A stretch of 64,000 nt of DNA. Origin: Cellulomonas denverensis. Lineage in GTDB: Bacteria; Actinomycetota; Actinomycetes; Actinomycetales; Cellulomonadaceae. Positions 8,542 to 18,050 of this stretch are shown piece by piece. The notes beneath the pieces were generated by a model that worked only from the letters and a program-made list of their open reading frames with translations, did not search any database and was not told the origin of the DNA. Position 1 is the stretch's first letter; each line of letters opens with the position of its first letter. A program made the translations under genes and the position numbers. The DNA lies in the NCBI RefSeq assembly GCF_012396125.1, contig NZ_JAAXOX010000004.1:344750-408749 (forward strand). Reading direction: 5' to 3'.

Positions 8542-9516
8542 ATGACGCAGCCGAGAGCAGACACCGCTCTGGCCGCCCCCCGCGCCCGATTCCGGCGCAG
8601 GCGACGGACCAAGGTGCCGTACAACAAGCGCGAGGCGCTCACCGGCTACTTGTTCATCTCGCCGTGGATCGTCGGGTTCCTGATCTTCACGGCCGGCGCG
8701 ATGATCTACAGCCTGGTCATCTCGTTCAGCCACTACAACCTGGCGACCAACACCGCCACGCCGGCCGGGCTGGACAACTACGCGCAGCTGTTCAGCGACC
8801 CGCGGGTGGCGACCGCCCTGGGCAACACGCTGTTCTACGCGGTGCTCGCGGTACCGCTGGAGATCACGGTCGCCCTGTCGCTGGCCGCCCTGCTCAACCA
8901 GGCCGGGCGCGGCGCCGGGTTCTTCCGGACCATCTACTACCTGCCGAAGATGACCCCGGCGGTGGCCACCGCGGCGGTGTTCTTCCTGCTGCTGAACGGA
9001 AACACCGGCGCGATCAACCGGTTCCTGCGGATCTTCGGGATCGAGGGCCCGCAGTGGCTGGTGGACCCGTCCTGGATCAAACCGTCGATCGTGCTGATGA
9101 CCCTGTGGGGCGTCTCCGGCACGATGGTGATCTTCCTGGCCGCACTCAAGAACGTGCCCAGGGAGTTGTACGAGGTCGCCGAGCTGGACGGGGCCGGGCC
9201 GATCCGCCGGTTCCGCAACATCACGCTCCCGATGATCTCCTCCGCGATCTTCTTCAACGTCATCGTGCTGTCGATCGCAGCGTTCCAGGTGTTCGACCAG
9301 GCCTACCTGCTGTTCTGGCGGGACCAGTCGAACTCGTCGCCGGAAGCCTCGCTGTTCTACGCGATCTACCTGTTCCAGCAGGCGTTCCGGCAGTTCAACT
9401 TCGGATTCGCCGCCGCGATGGCCTGGTTGCTGTTCGTGATCATCATGATCATCACCGCCATCCAGATGAAGTTCGGCAACCGATTCGTCTACTACGAGGG
9501 CGGGGACAAGAACTGA
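8542..9516 (+). CDS. Sugar ABC transporter permease (MalF/UgpA type)
   Basis: First permease of a CUT1-type carbohydrate importer, 324 residues with six predicted membrane helices starting at LTGYLFISPWIVGFLIF. The ATPase-docking EAA loop appears as ELYEVAELDGAGPIRRFRNITLPM (about residues 210-235). I use ATG 8542 because GGGAGG lies 5 bases upstream and operator A would otherwise fall within the coding region. It overlaps the second permease by one base (TGATG). No binding protein or ATPase is adjacent; in actinobacteria such importers commonly share a general ATPase (MsiK), and a candidate binding protein is encoded at 45872. Confidence 0.9.
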   Translation: MTQPRADTALAAPRARFRRRRRTKVPYNKREALTGYLFISPWIVGFLIFTAGAMIYSLVISFSHYNLATNTATPAGLDNYAQLFSDPRVATALGNTLFYAVLAVPLEITVALSLAALLNQAGRGAGFFRTIYYLPKMTPAVATAAVFFLLLNGNTGAINRFLRIFGIEGPQWLVDPSWIKPSIVLMTLWGVSGTMVIFLAALKNVPRELYEVAELDGAGPIRRFRNITLPMISSAIFFNVIVLSIAAFQVFDQAYLLFWRDQSNSSPEASLFYAIYLFQQAFRQFNFGFAAAMAWLLFVIIMIITAIQMKFGNRFVYYEGGDKN

Positions 9517-10475
9517 TGGCTGCCACCACGCCCGTCCGCCCGGTCCCCGGACCGCCTCCGGACGACACCCAGCACGGCGAGGGCCCCACCGATCCGGGCA
9601 ACCGCCGACCGACCCGTCGCCGCTCCGGGGGCACCGGTCGCCGCATCCGCCGCGGCCTGGTCGTCGCCGCGCTGATCGCGATGTGCTTCGTCTTCCTGTA
9701 CCCGTTCGCCTGGCTGCTCGCCGCCAGCTTCAAGGGCCGCGGACAGGTCTTCGACAACTCGCTGTGGCCCAGCACCTTCAACTGGCAGAACTACGTCCAG
9801 GTCTGGGACGAGCTCCCGCTCGGCAACTGGATGATCAACAGCGTGTGCATCGCGACGCTGGCCGCGGTGACGGTCGCGGTGTCCAGCTCGCTGGTCGCCT
9901 GGGGCTTCGCGCATTTCCGGTTCCCGGGCCGCGGGCCGCTGTTCGGCCTGGTGCTCGCGACGATGATGCTGCCCGGCGCGGTCACGATGATCCCGATCTA
10001 CCTGATCTGGAAGGAGCTCGGGTTCCTCGGCACCTGGGTCCCGCTGTTCGGCGCCAACCTGTTCGGCTCGGCGTTCTACATCTTCCTGCAGCGGCAGTTC
10101 TACCTGGGTCTGCCCCGTGAGCTGTTCGAGGCGGCCCGGATCGACGGGGCCAACCACTGGCGGATGTACTGGCGGATCGTGTTCCCGCTGTCCCTGCCGT
10201 CGTTCATCATCGTGCTGCTGTTCGAGTTCCAGGCCTCCTGGAACAACCTGCAGTCCGCGCTGATCTACCTGAACGCCGGCGGTCCGGAGGGCTACACCGC
10301 TCCACTCGGTATCGCCTATGCCATGACCAAGTACAGCCCGACCGCGGGCGGGCAGGGCGACTACCAGTTCGTGATGGTGGCATCCCTGCTGGTCACGCTG
10401 CCGATGCTGGCGCTGTTCGCCTTCGGCCAGCGGTACTTCATCGAGGGTGTCGCCACCCAGGGCCGCAAGGGCTGA
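9516..10475 (+). CDS. Sugar ABC transporter permease (MalG/UgpE type)
   Basis: Second permease of the CUT1 importer, 319 residues. A charged, proline-rich cytoplasmic leader of about 45 residues precedes six membrane helices; the EAA loop ELFEAARIDGANHWRMYWRIVFP is at about 205-228. It starts with ATG overlapping the upstream stop, so the two subunits are co-translated. The gene is followed by only 67 bases before the beta-mannosidase start, and that gap carries another operator A, meaning the glycosidase can also be expressed from its own regulated site. Confidence 0.9.
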   Translation: MAATTPVRPVPGPPPDDTQHGEGPTDPGNRRPTRRRSGGTGRRIRRGLVVAALIAMCFVFLYPFAWLLAASFKGRGQVFDNSLWPSTFNWQNYVQVWDELPLGNWMINSVCIATLAAVTVAVSSSLVAWGFAHFRFPGRGPLFGLVLATMMLPGAVTMIPIYLIWKELGFLGTWVPLFGANLFGSAFYIFLQRQFYLGLPRELFEAARIDGANHWRMYWRIVFPLSLPSFIIVLLFEFQASWNNLQSALIYLNAGGPEGYTAPLGIAYAMTKYSPTAGGQGDYQFVMVASLLVTLPMLALFAFGQRYFIEGVATQGRKG

Positions 10476-10511
10476 TCGGCGCCCCACCGTTGTCCGCCTG
10501 ACCCTGCCGGA

Positions 10512-10531
10512 ATGTGGCATCGTTGCCAGAT
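10512..10531 (+). promoter_or_regulatory. LacI-type operator A, site 2
   Basis: ATGTGGCATCGTTGCCAGAT differs from site 1 at one base only. It lies 11 bases before the GTG start of the beta-mannosidase gene, between it and the permease operon. A TTGTCC hexamer at about 10490 could be a -35 box, but no convincing -10 accompanies it, so the operator may act as a downstream roadblock or auxiliary site. Confidence 0.8.
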
Positions 10532-10542
10532 CGGGTGATCCT

Positions 10543-13197
10543 GTGACCTCCCAGACCACCGCCGTCCCCCGCCGTGCGTCCGTCCTTCCCCTCGACGGCG
10601 GGGGATGGCTGGTGCGCGAGGCGCTCGGCGACACCTGGCAGTGGTACGTGGAACGGTCGCCCCAGGCCGGGAACAACGCCGCCGACGCCGCGCGGGTGGC
10701 CGCCGCGACGCCCGGATGGTGGCCGGCCACCGTGCCCGGTTCGGCGGTGACCGCCCTGGCCGCCGCCGGCGAACTCCCCGACCCCTACCGGGGCCGCAAC
10801 AGCCGGGCTGCCGAGTGGACCGGCAGCCGGTCCTGGGTGTTCGCCCGGGGGGTCGACCTGCCGCCGACCGCGCCCGGCGAGCGCGTCGTGCTGGAACTGG
10901 ACGGCATCGACCCCTCCGGCACCGTGTTCTGGGACGGGCGGCGGATCGGCCGGGTGGACGGTCTCTACCACTCGCTGCGGATCGAGCTGCCCGACCCCAC
11001 CCCCGGACCGCACCGGCTGGCCGTGGTGGTCGACCCGCTGCCCGAGTCGCAGCCCCAGGTCGGCCGGACCGAACGGGTCCGGGTGCACCGGCCCCGGGTC
11101 ACCGAGGGCTGGGACTTCTGCCCCCGGCTGCCGCACCAAGGGCTGTGGCGCTCGGCCCGGATCGTGATCGACCGGGTGCAGCTGGCGGAGCTGACCGTGC
11201 GCACCGAGCTGGACCCCGCGGGCGACGGGACGGTCCGGCTGGCCGGGGCGATCGAGGTCGGCGACGACGGCCCCGCCGCGATCGAGGTCGCGGTGCTGGA
11301 CCGGGACGGCCGCGAGGTCGCGCACACCGTGGTCGAGCCGGCCGCGAATGGACCCGTCCGGGCCCTGCATCCGACGGTGCCGGTCCCCTCCCCCGCGCTC
11401 TGGTGGCCCCGCGGCCTCGGCGACCCGGTCACCTACACCGTCCGGGTCCGCGCGACCGGCGGCACCCGCGACCTGTGGCGCGGCACCGTCGGCTTCCGCA
11501 CCGCCCGGCTGGTGGCCAACACCGGCGCGCCGGACGGCGCCCTCGGGTACACCGCCGAGGTGAACGGCCGGCGACTGCCGCTGGTGGGCTGGAACTGGGC
11601 CCCGGCGGATGCGCAGTACGGCGCCCTCCGGCCGGAGCGGGTCCGGCACCTGGTGCAGCTCGCCGCGGACTCGGGCGCCCGGCTGCTGCGGGTCTGGGGC
11701 GGCGGGCTGGTCGAGACCGAGGAGTTCTACCAGGCCTGCGACCGGGCCGGGCTGCTGGTCTGGCAGGAGTTCTCCCAGTCGTCCTCCGGAATGCAGAGCG
11801 CCCCGGCGACCGACCCGGAGTTCGTGGCGATGCTGCGCCGGGAGGCCCGGGCCGTTGTGCCGCCGCGCACCCACCACCCGAGCCTGCTGCTCTGGGGCGG
11901 CGGCAACGAGCTGGACCTGGACGGCATCCCGCTGGACGAGGACCGGTCGCCGGCGCTGGCCGCGCTGCGCGAGGAGGTGGCCCGGCTGGACCCGGGACGC
12001 TCCTGGCTGCCGACCTCGCCCACCGGCCCCGCGTTCCATCACCGGGCGGATGTGATCGCCGCCGCCCCGGAGGACCAGCACGACGTGCACGGCCCGTGGG
12101 AGCACCAGGGCCTGACCGGGCAGCAGGCGCTGGCCGACTCCGGCACCTGCCTGGCGCACACCGAGTTCGGGGTCGAGGGGATGGCCAACCGGCGGCTGAT
12201 GGACCACCTGGTCCCGGCCGAGGACGTGTGGCCGCTGGACCGGTCCAACCCGGTGCACCGGCACCTGGGCGAGTGGTGGGACAACGCCCCGCTGGTCGCC
12301 GAGTGCTTCGGCGGCCGGCTGACCGGGGTGGAGGCGTACCGCCGGGCGAGCCAGCACCTGCAGGCCACCGGCCTGGCCTACGCGGTGGAGGCGGACCGGC
12401 GGCGCTGGCCCCGGTGCTCGATGGTGCTGCCCTGGCAGCTCGCCGAGTCGTACCCGAACACCTGGTGCACCGCCGTCGTCGACCACCTGGGCGATCCGAA
12501 ACCCGCATACCACGCCGTCGCCCGCGCCTTCGCCCCGGTGCGCGCCACCCTGCGCACCGCCACCACCGCCTGGGACGGTCGTGCGGCGGCGGAGGCCGAG
12601 GTCTGGCTCTGGTCGCAGGAGCCGGTGGCGCCGGGATCGACCGTGCTGGCCCGGCTGCGCACCGCGGACGGCGATCTGCTCGCCGAGCGGCGCTGGACCG
12701 TGCCGGAGACCGTGACCGACCCCCGCCCGGCCGGCTCCCTGCGCTGCCCGGCCGCCGACCTGCCCCCGGCCACCGTGCTGCTCTGGGAGGTGGACTGGAC
12801 CGCCGCCGACGGCACCCCGCTGGACCACGAGCTGGTGGTCGCCAGCTCCGCGCCGGACCTGACCCCGCTGCTCGACCTTCCGCCGGCCACCGTGCGGGTG
12901 CGGACGCAGGCCACCGGCCCGGACGCCGCGACCGTCACCATGCAGCACCTGACCGGGCCCGCGGTGGTCGGGCTGACGCTGCTGGACACCCGGCCGGCCG
13001 GCGCGCCGGGCTGGACCGTGATCGACGGCGACCCGCGGCCCCTGCTGCCCGGCGAACTGCGGCGGCTCGCGGTGCGGTGGACCGACACCGACCCCACTGC
13101 CCCACGCTCCCTGGCCGTCGAGGCGTGGAACCTCCCGCCGCAGCCCGTGGATCTGCCCGACACCGACCGCCCCCACCCCGAGGAGCCCCGACCGTGA
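10543..13197 (+). CDS. Beta-mannosidase, GH2 family
   Basis: An 884-residue retaining exo-beta-mannosidase of GH2. The order is sugar-binding jelly-roll (1-200), Ig-like domain (200-310), TIM barrel (about 330-680) and C-terminal beta domains. The acid/base glutamate is E456 in LWGGGNELDLDG and the nucleophile is E541 in AHTEFGVEGM, both in the GH2 mannosidase context. No signal peptide is present, so it acts in the cytoplasm on imported oligosaccharides, releasing terminal beta-mannose such as the Man-beta-1,4-GlcNAc of N-glycan cores or beta-mannan fragments. The start is GTG 10543, with only a weak site (GGGTGA). Its stop overlaps the GH1 gene start as GTGA. Confidence 0.88.
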   Translation: MTSQTTAVPRRASVLPLDGGGWLVREALGDTWQWYVERSPQAGNNAADAARVAAATPGWWPATVPGSAVTALAAAGELPDPYRGRNSRAAEWTGSRSWVFARGVDLPPTAPGERVVLELDGIDPSGTVFWDGRRIGRVDGLYHSLRIELPDPTPGPHRLAVVVDPLPESQPQVGRTERVRVHRPRVTEGWDFCPRLPHQGLWRSARIVIDRVQLAELTVRTELDPAGDGTVRLAGAIEVGDDGPAAIEVAVLDRDGREVAHTVVEPAANGPVRALHPTVPVPSPALWWPRGLGDPVTYTVRVRATGGTRDLWRGTVGFRTARLVANTGAPDGALGYTAEVNGRRLPLVGWNWAPADAQYGALRPERVRHLVQLAADSGARLLRVWGGGLVETEEFYQACDRAGLLVWQEFSQSSSGMQSAPATDPEFVAMLRREARAVVPPRTHHPSLLLWGGGNELDLDGIPLDEDRSPALAALREEVARLDPGRSWLPTSPTGPAFHHRADVIAAAPEDQHDVHGPWEHQGLTGQQALADSGTCLAHTEFGVEGMANRRLMDHLVPAEDVWPLDRSNPVHRHLGEWWDNAPLVAECFGGRLTGVEAYRRASQHLQATGLAYAVEADRRRWPRCSMVLPWQLAESYPNTWCTAVVDHLGDPKPAYHAVARAFAPVRATLRTATTAWDGRAAAEAEVWLWSQEPVAPGSTVLARLRTADGDLLAERRWTVPETVTDPRPAGSLRCPAADLPPATVLLWEVDWTAADGTPLDHELVVASSAPDLTPLLDLPPATVRVRTQATGPDAATVTMQHLTGPAVVGLTLLDTRPAGAPGWTVIDGDPRPLLPGELRRLAVRWTDTDPTAPRSLAVEAWNLPPQPVDLPDTDRPHPEEPRP

Positions 13198-14585
13198 CCC
13201 GATCCTTCCCGCCCGACTTCCTGTGGGGTGCCGCCACCTCCGCCTACCAGATCGAGGGCAGCCTGGACGCCGACGGCCGCGGCCGGTCGGTCTGGGAGGA
13301 GTTCGCCGCCCGCCCGGGCGCGGTCGAGGGCGGTGGCGACGGGTCGTGGGCCTGCGACTCCTACCGCCGGTGGCGCGAGGACGTGGACCTGATCGACGAG
13401 CTCGGACTCGGCGCGTACCGGTTCTCGGTGAGCTGGTCCCGGGTGGTGCCGGACGGGCACGGCCCGGTGGAGAGCCGAGGGCTGGACCACTACGAGCGGT
13501 TCGTGGACGCGCTGCTGGACCGCGGCGTCGAGCCGGTGCTGACCCTGAACCACTGGGACATGCCGCAGGCGCTGATGGCCGACGGCGGCTGGGTGGGACG
13601 GCGCAGCGTGGACGCCTTCGCGCACTACGCCGACGCGGTCGCCGCCCGGCTGGGCGACCGCGTGACCTGGTGGGTGACCCAGAACGAGCCGTGGATCATC
13701 TCGCTGCTCGGCTACCAGCTCGGGCTGCACGCCCCCGGGGTGGCCGACCTGGGCGCCTCGGTGGCGGCCGGGCACCACGTGCTGCTGGGCCACGGCGCCG
13801 CGGCGGACGCGATCCACGCCCACGCCCCCGCCGCCCGGACCGGCTGCGCGCTCAGCCTGTTCCCCTGCGACCCGGCGACCGAGTCGGTGGCGGACGCCGC
13901 GGCGGCGGACGGCTCGGACGGCTACGTGAACCGCTGGTACCTGGACCCGCTGGCCGGCCGTGGCTACCCGGACGACATGCGCGCGCACTACGAGCGGGCG
14001 CTCGGCCGGTCCCTGGACGACGTGATCCGGCCCGGCGACACCGAGGCGATCGGCGGGCGGCAGGACTGGATCGGCGTGAACTACTACACCCGCCGGGTGA
14101 TGGCCGCCGGGCCGATCGACGCCGCCCACCCGTTCCCGTGGCGGGTGGTCGGACCGTCGGGCGACGTGCCGCGCACCGACGAGGGCTGGGAGATCGTGCC
14201 GGACTCGCTGCGCGACCTGCTGCTGCGCCTGCACCGCGACTACCCCGGCACGCCGCTGATGATCACCGAGAACGGCGGGGTGTTCGGCGACGGGCCCACC
14301 CATGACGGCCGGGTGCACGACGTGCGGCGCACCGATCTGCTGCTCGGCCACCTGCGGGCGGTGCACCAGGCGATCGAGGCGGGCGCGCCGGTGGCCGGGT
14401 ACCTGCACTGGTCGCTGCTGGACAACTTCGAGTGGTCGCTCGGCTACCGGCCGCGGTTCGGGCTGGTGCACGTCGACTACCCCACCGGCCGGCGCACGGT
14501 GAAGGACTCCGGGCACGTCTACGCCGGCATCGCCCGGACCGGCGCGCTGCCCGACCACCTGCCCGAGATCGCCCCGTTCGGCTGA
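13194..14585 (+). CDS. Beta-glucosidase, GH1 family
   Basis: A 463-residue GH1 enzyme, full length and without signal peptide. It opens with FPPDFLWGAATSAYQIEG, the standard GH1 N-terminus. The acid/base is E165 in WVTQNEPW and the nucleophile is E359 in MITENGG; the aglycone-side HWSLLDNFEWSLGYRPRFGL motif is intact. GH1 enzymes cleave beta-glucosides and often beta-galactosides, beta-fucosides or beta-mannosides, so substrate is not fixed by sequence alone. GTG overlaps the beta-mannosidase stop (GTGA) with GAGGAG about 10 bases upstream, so these two exo-enzymes are made together. Confidence 0.92.
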   Translation: MTRSFPPDFLWGAATSAYQIEGSLDADGRGRSVWEEFAARPGAVEGGGDGSWACDSYRRWREDVDLIDELGLGAYRFSVSWSRVVPDGHGPVESRGLDHYERFVDALLDRGVEPVLTLNHWDMPQALMADGGWVGRRSVDAFAHYADAVAARLGDRVTWWVTQNEPWIISLLGYQLGLHAPGVADLGASVAAGHHVLLGHGAAADAIHAHAPAARTGCALSLFPCDPATESVADAAAADGSDGYVNRWYLDPLAGRGYPDDMRAHYERALGRSLDDVIRPGDTEAIGGRQDWIGVNYYTRRVMAAGPIDAAHPFPWRVVGPSGDVPRTDEGWEIVPDSLRDLLLRLHRDYPGTPLMITENGGVFGDGPTHDGRVHDVRRTDLLLGHLRAVHQAIEAGAPVAGYLHWSLLDNFEWSLGYRPRFGLVHVDYPTGRRTVKDSGHVYAGIARTGALPDHLPEIAPFG

Positions 14586-14609
14586 CCCCGCCACCGACCC
14601 GAGGACACC

Positions 14610-16469
14610 ATGCGCATCACCACCGATCCCCGCCGGCCCGGCGTGCAGACGATCACCGCCGCCGGCTACCGCGTCGAGCTGCACAGCGACCCGCCCAGCG
14701 CGGTGCTGTCCGACCCGGACGGCCGGGTCTGGTCCCGGCTCAGCCTGCTCGCCTCGGTGGACCGGGTGGGGGCGGTGGACGAGTCGGCCGAGGTCGGCGC
14801 GCCCACCGTGCACCCGCTCGACCCCTCGGCGGACCCCACCGATCCCGGCCGGGTCGCCGCGGTGGAGATCCGGTCGGCCGCCACCAGCACCGCGTGGCGG
14901 CGGCGGGAGACCCGGTTGCGCTGCCTGCCCGACCGGCTGGAGCTGACCGTCGAGGTCGAGGGCGAGGGGCTGCTCACCGACGTGCGGCTGCTGGGCGGCC
15001 GGGCGTTGCTCGCCTCCGGCGCCTGCGGGATGTTCCGCTCCTCGATCGACCACGCCTCGGTGTTCGTGCCCACCCCGACCGAGCCGGTGGACCTGGTCCG
15101 GCCCGCCGCGAGCCCGGCCACGCTCGGCGTGCTGGGCGACGCCGCACCCGGCCGGCTGCACGCGGTGTTCTCGCCGCCGCCGCTGTGCCTGGTGCTCGGC
15201 CGGGAGCGTGCCGGGTCGGCGCTGGACGTCCCGGCCGGTGACTGGCTGGCGCTCGGGCTGGCCGCCCCGGTGGACCAGCTCCGGCTGGTCGAGCTGCGCT
15301 ACCAGCCGATGGACAGCGGGTTCCTGCTGGAGCTGGACCACGACGCGCACACCCGGGTGGCCGGGACCTGGCGCAGCCCGGCGCTGGTGCTCCGCCCGGC
15401 GGCCGACCCGTGGCAGGCGCTGGCCGACCACCGCGCGGATCTGCTGCGCGCGGGTGCCCCGGCCGGACCGGCCGCCCCGGTGGCCGACTGGTGGTCGGAG
15501 CCGATCTTCTGCGGCTGGGGCGCCCAGTGCGCCCGGGCCGCCCACTCGGCCCTCGACGGGGACCCCGCCGGACCGGAGAGCCAGACCGCCGGACCGCCGA
15601 CCGCCGCCGATCTGGCCCGGCAGGACGTGTACGACGAGCTGCTCGGCCACCTGGCGGCGCACCAGGTGGTCCCCGGCACCGTGGTGATCGACGACAAGTG
15701 GCAGCTCGCCTACGGCACCGGCGAACCCGACCAGGCGCGCTGGCCCGATCTGCGCGCCTGGATCGCCGCCCGGCACGCCGCCGGCCAGCGGGTGCTGCTG
15801 TGGTGGAAGGCCTGGGACGCCGAAGGGCTGCCGCCCGAGGAGTGCCTGGTCACCCCGGACGGCCGCCCGGTCAGCGCCGACCCCGCCGGCCCGGCCTACC
15901 GGGACCGGGTCCGCCGGGTGGTGCACCACCTGCTCGGCCCGGACGGGCTGGACGCCGACGGATTCAAGGTCGACTTCACCCAGCGCGGGCCCGCCGGTCA
16001 CGCCCTGCGCCCGGGCGACGGCACCGACCCGTGCGCCGGCCCGTGGGGGGTGGCGGCCGTGCACGCCCTGCTGGCCGACCTCTACCGCGCCGCCAAGGAC
16101 GCCAAGCCGGACGCCCTGGTGGTCACGCACACCCCGCACCCGGCCTTCGCCGACGTGTGCGACATGGTGCGGCTGAACGACGTGCTGGAGCGCGACACCC
16201 GGGGCGTCCTGGTGCCGCTGGCCGACCAGATGCGGGTCCGCCGCCGGATCGCCGGGGCGATGCTGCCCGGACACCTGATCGACACCGACCAGTGGCCGAT
16301 GACCGACCTGGCGCAGTGGCGGGAGTACGTCGGGGCACAGGCCGAGGGTGGGGTGCCCGCGCTGTACTACGCGGAGCGGATGGACCGATCCGACGAGCAG
16401 CTGACCGCCGACGACCTGGCCCTGGTCGCCCAGCTGTGGCAGGAGTACCGCGCCGGGGACCGGTCATGA
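14610..16469 (+). CDS. Putative TIM-barrel glycoside hydrolase (GH31/GH36-like)
   Basis: A 619-residue protein with an N-terminal beta-rich half (1-290) and a C-terminal TIM barrel. Barrel landmarks resemble the GH-D/GH31 superfamily: a strand ending VVIDDKWQLAYG, then WPDLRAWIAARHAAGQRVLLWWKAWD, and DGFKVDFTQRGPAG, where the aspartate in KVDF sits where the GH31/GH27/GH36 nucleophile lies. A possible acid/base aspartate is in RLNDVLERDTRG. I could not place it in a named subfamily, and no signal peptide is visible. It is the third gene of the run from the beta-mannosidase and overlaps the FAD oxidoreductase as ATGA, suggesting a joint task such as an unusual alpha-glycoside. Confidence 0.6.
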   Translation: MRITTDPRRPGVQTITAAGYRVELHSDPPSAVLSDPDGRVWSRLSLLASVDRVGAVDESAEVGAPTVHPLDPSADPTDPGRVAAVEIRSAATSTAWRRRETRLRCLPDRLELTVEVEGEGLLTDVRLLGGRALLASGACGMFRSSIDHASVFVPTPTEPVDLVRPAASPATLGVLGDAAPGRLHAVFSPPPLCLVLGRERAGSALDVPAGDWLALGLAAPVDQLRLVELRYQPMDSGFLLELDHDAHTRVAGTWRSPALVLRPAADPWQALADHRADLLRAGAPAGPAAPVADWWSEPIFCGWGAQCARAAHSALDGDPAGPESQTAGPPTAADLARQDVYDELLGHLAAHQVVPGTVVIDDKWQLAYGTGEPDQARWPDLRAWIAARHAAGQRVLLWWKAWDAEGLPPEECLVTPDGRPVSADPAGPAYRDRVRRVVHHLLGPDGLDADGFKVDFTQRGPAGHALRPGDGTDPCAGPWGVAAVHALLADLYRAAKDAKPDALVVTHTPHPAFADVCDMVRLNDVLERDTRGVLVPLADQMRVRRRIAGAMLPGHLIDTDQWPMTDLAQWREYVGAQAEGGVPALYYAERMDRSDEQLTADDLALVAQLWQEYRAGDRS

Positions 16470-18001
16470 CCGGCACCGAGGTGGTCGTGGTCGGCGCCAC
16501 CTCCGCCGGGGTGTGCGCCGCGGTCGCCGCCGCCGAGGCCGGTGCCCGGGTGGTGCTGCTGGAACCCGGACAGCACGTCGGCGGGATGACCTCCGGCGGG
16601 CTGGGTTACACCGATGTCGGGGACGTCCGGGTGCTCGGCGGGATGGCGGCCCGGTTCCGCGCCGAGGTCGCCGCGCACTACGGCGTGCCGGTCGGGGCCT
16701 ATGCCGGGCCGGAGCCGCATGTCGCCGAGCTGATCTTCCGCCGCTGGCTGGACCACCCGGGGATCGAGGTGCGGCACGGGGCGACCGTCGAGTCCGCGGA
16801 GGTGGTCGACGGGGTGATCCGGTCGGTGCGGACCACGGACGGCCGGACGGTCGCCGGTGGGGTGTTCGTGGACGCGAGCTACGAGGGCGATCTGCTGGCG
16901 CTCGCCGGGGTGCCGTTCGCGGTCGGGCGGGAGGACCGGTCGCTGTACGGCGAGGAGTTCGCCGGCCGCCGGGAGCCGGTGCCCGGCCGGCACGCCTTCC
17001 CGGGCTGGGTGTCCCCCTTCGCCGCCGACCCCACCGGTGAGCAGGCCGGTCCGGTGCTGCCGCAACTGCGGGACGTCCCACTCGCCCCGGTCGGCTCCGG
17101 TGACGGCGGCGTGATGTCCTACGGCTACCGGCTGTGCCTGACCACCGCGGCGGACCGGCTGCCGATCACGCCCAGCGCCGGCTACGACGAGGGCTACTGG
17201 GAGCTGGGCCGGCGGCTGTTCCGGCACTGGTCCCGCACCGGGTACGAGCCGCCCGCCGGACACCTGCTCGGCCTGGAGCCGAACCTGCCCGGCGGCAAGG
17301 CGGACGGCAACTCGCTCGGGCCGTTCTCGCTCAGCGTGCTGGACGGGTCGGCGTGGGAGTACCCGACCGCCGATCGGCAGCGCCGCGAGGAGATCCGGCT
17401 GCACCACCTCCGGCACGCCCAGGACCTGCTCTGGTTCCTCGGTCACGACCCGGCCGTACCCGCCTCGGTCCGGGCCGAGCTGTCCCGGTGGGGACTGCCG
17501 CGGGACGAGTTCGCCGACACCGGCCACCTGCCGCACCAGCTCTACGTCCGGGAGGCGCGGCGGATGATCGGCGAGCTGGTGCTGACCGAGCACGACCTGC
17601 GCCGCCCGGCCCGCTGGCACGACGTGGTCGCGATGGGGTCGTACCACCTGGACATCCGGGAGGTGCAGCGGACCTGGCGCTGGGTGCACGAACATCCCCG
17701 GCCGGTGGCGATGGTGGTCACCGAGGGCTACCTGTCGGTGCCGGTGCCCGCCTACCCGATCCCGTACCGCGCGCTGGTGCCCCGGTGGGAGGACTGCGCC
17801 AACCTGATCGTGCCGGTCTGCCTATCCGCCTCGCACGTGGCGTTCTCCTCGGTGCGGATGGAACCGCAGTACCAGATGCTCGGGCAGGTGGCGGGGCTGG
17901 CCGCGGCGCGGGCGGTCGCCACCGGCCGGGCGGTGCAGGCGGTGGACGTGACGGACCTGCAGGACCGGCTGCGGGCGGCGGGACAGGTGCTGGCGCGCTG
18001 A
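16466..18001 (+). CDS. FAD-dependent oxidoreductase (FAD_oxidored family)
   Basis: A 511-residue flavoprotein with an N-terminal Rossmann motif VVVVGATSAGVCAAVAAAEA, followed by VVLLEPGQHVGGMTSGGLG, and then VFVDASYEGDLLALAGVPFAVG. These are the signatures of the PF12831-type FAD-dependent oxidoreductases. The C-terminal region ending VCLSASHVAFSSVRMEPQYQMLGQVAGLAA is also typical. Members often sit in sugar-degradation loci, but the oxidised substrate is not known in general. The ATG overlaps the upstream glycosidase stop, so the enzyme is part of that operon. A plausible role is oxidation of a released sugar or of an intact glycoside; this is inference. Confidence 0.75.
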   Translation: MTGTEVVVVGATSAGVCAAVAAAEAGARVVLLEPGQHVGGMTSGGLGYTDVGDVRVLGGMAARFRAEVAAHYGVPVGAYAGPEPHVAELIFRRWLDHPGIEVRHGATVESAEVVDGVIRSVRTTDGRTVAGGVFVDASYEGDLLALAGVPFAVGREDRSLYGEEFAGRREPVPGRHAFPGWVSPFAADPTGEQAGPVLPQLRDVPLAPVGSGDGGVMSYGYRLCLTTAADRLPITPSAGYDEGYWELGRRLFRHWSRTGYEPPAGHLLGLEPNLPGGKADGNSLGPFSLSVLDGSAWEYPTADRQRREEIRLHHLRHAQDLLWFLGHDPAVPASVRAELSRWGLPRDEFADTGHLPHQLYVREARRMIGELVLTEHDLRRPARWHDVVAMGSYHLDIREVQRTWRWVHEHPRPVAMVVTEGYLSVPVPAYPIPYRALVPRWEDCANLIVPVCLSASHVAFSSVRMEPQYQMLGQVAGLAAARAVATGRAVQAVDVTDLQDRLRAAGQVLAR

Positions 18002-18015
18002 CCCGGCCGGACCCC

Positions 18016-18046
18016 GTGACTCCGCCGCCTGGGATCGATACCATTC
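18016..18046 (+). promoter_or_regulatory. Promoter with operator B, site 1, for the twin-MBL gene
   Basis: GTGACT at 18016-18021 and TACCAT at 18039-18044 are spaced by 17 bases. ATG follows 6 bases after the -10 box, so the mRNA is probably leaderless. Operator B (18027-18046, core TGGGATCGATACCA) covers the -10 box. Thirteen of the 14 core positions match the symmetric consensus TGGGATCGATCCCA. Confidence 0.65.
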
Positions 18047-18050
18047 CGGG

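Noticed and set aside
12378..16274. A 1298-codon minus-strand frame
   Set aside because: Antisense shadow of the GH2, GH1 and GH31-like genes in high-GC DNA; composition is typical of such shadows and no motif is found.
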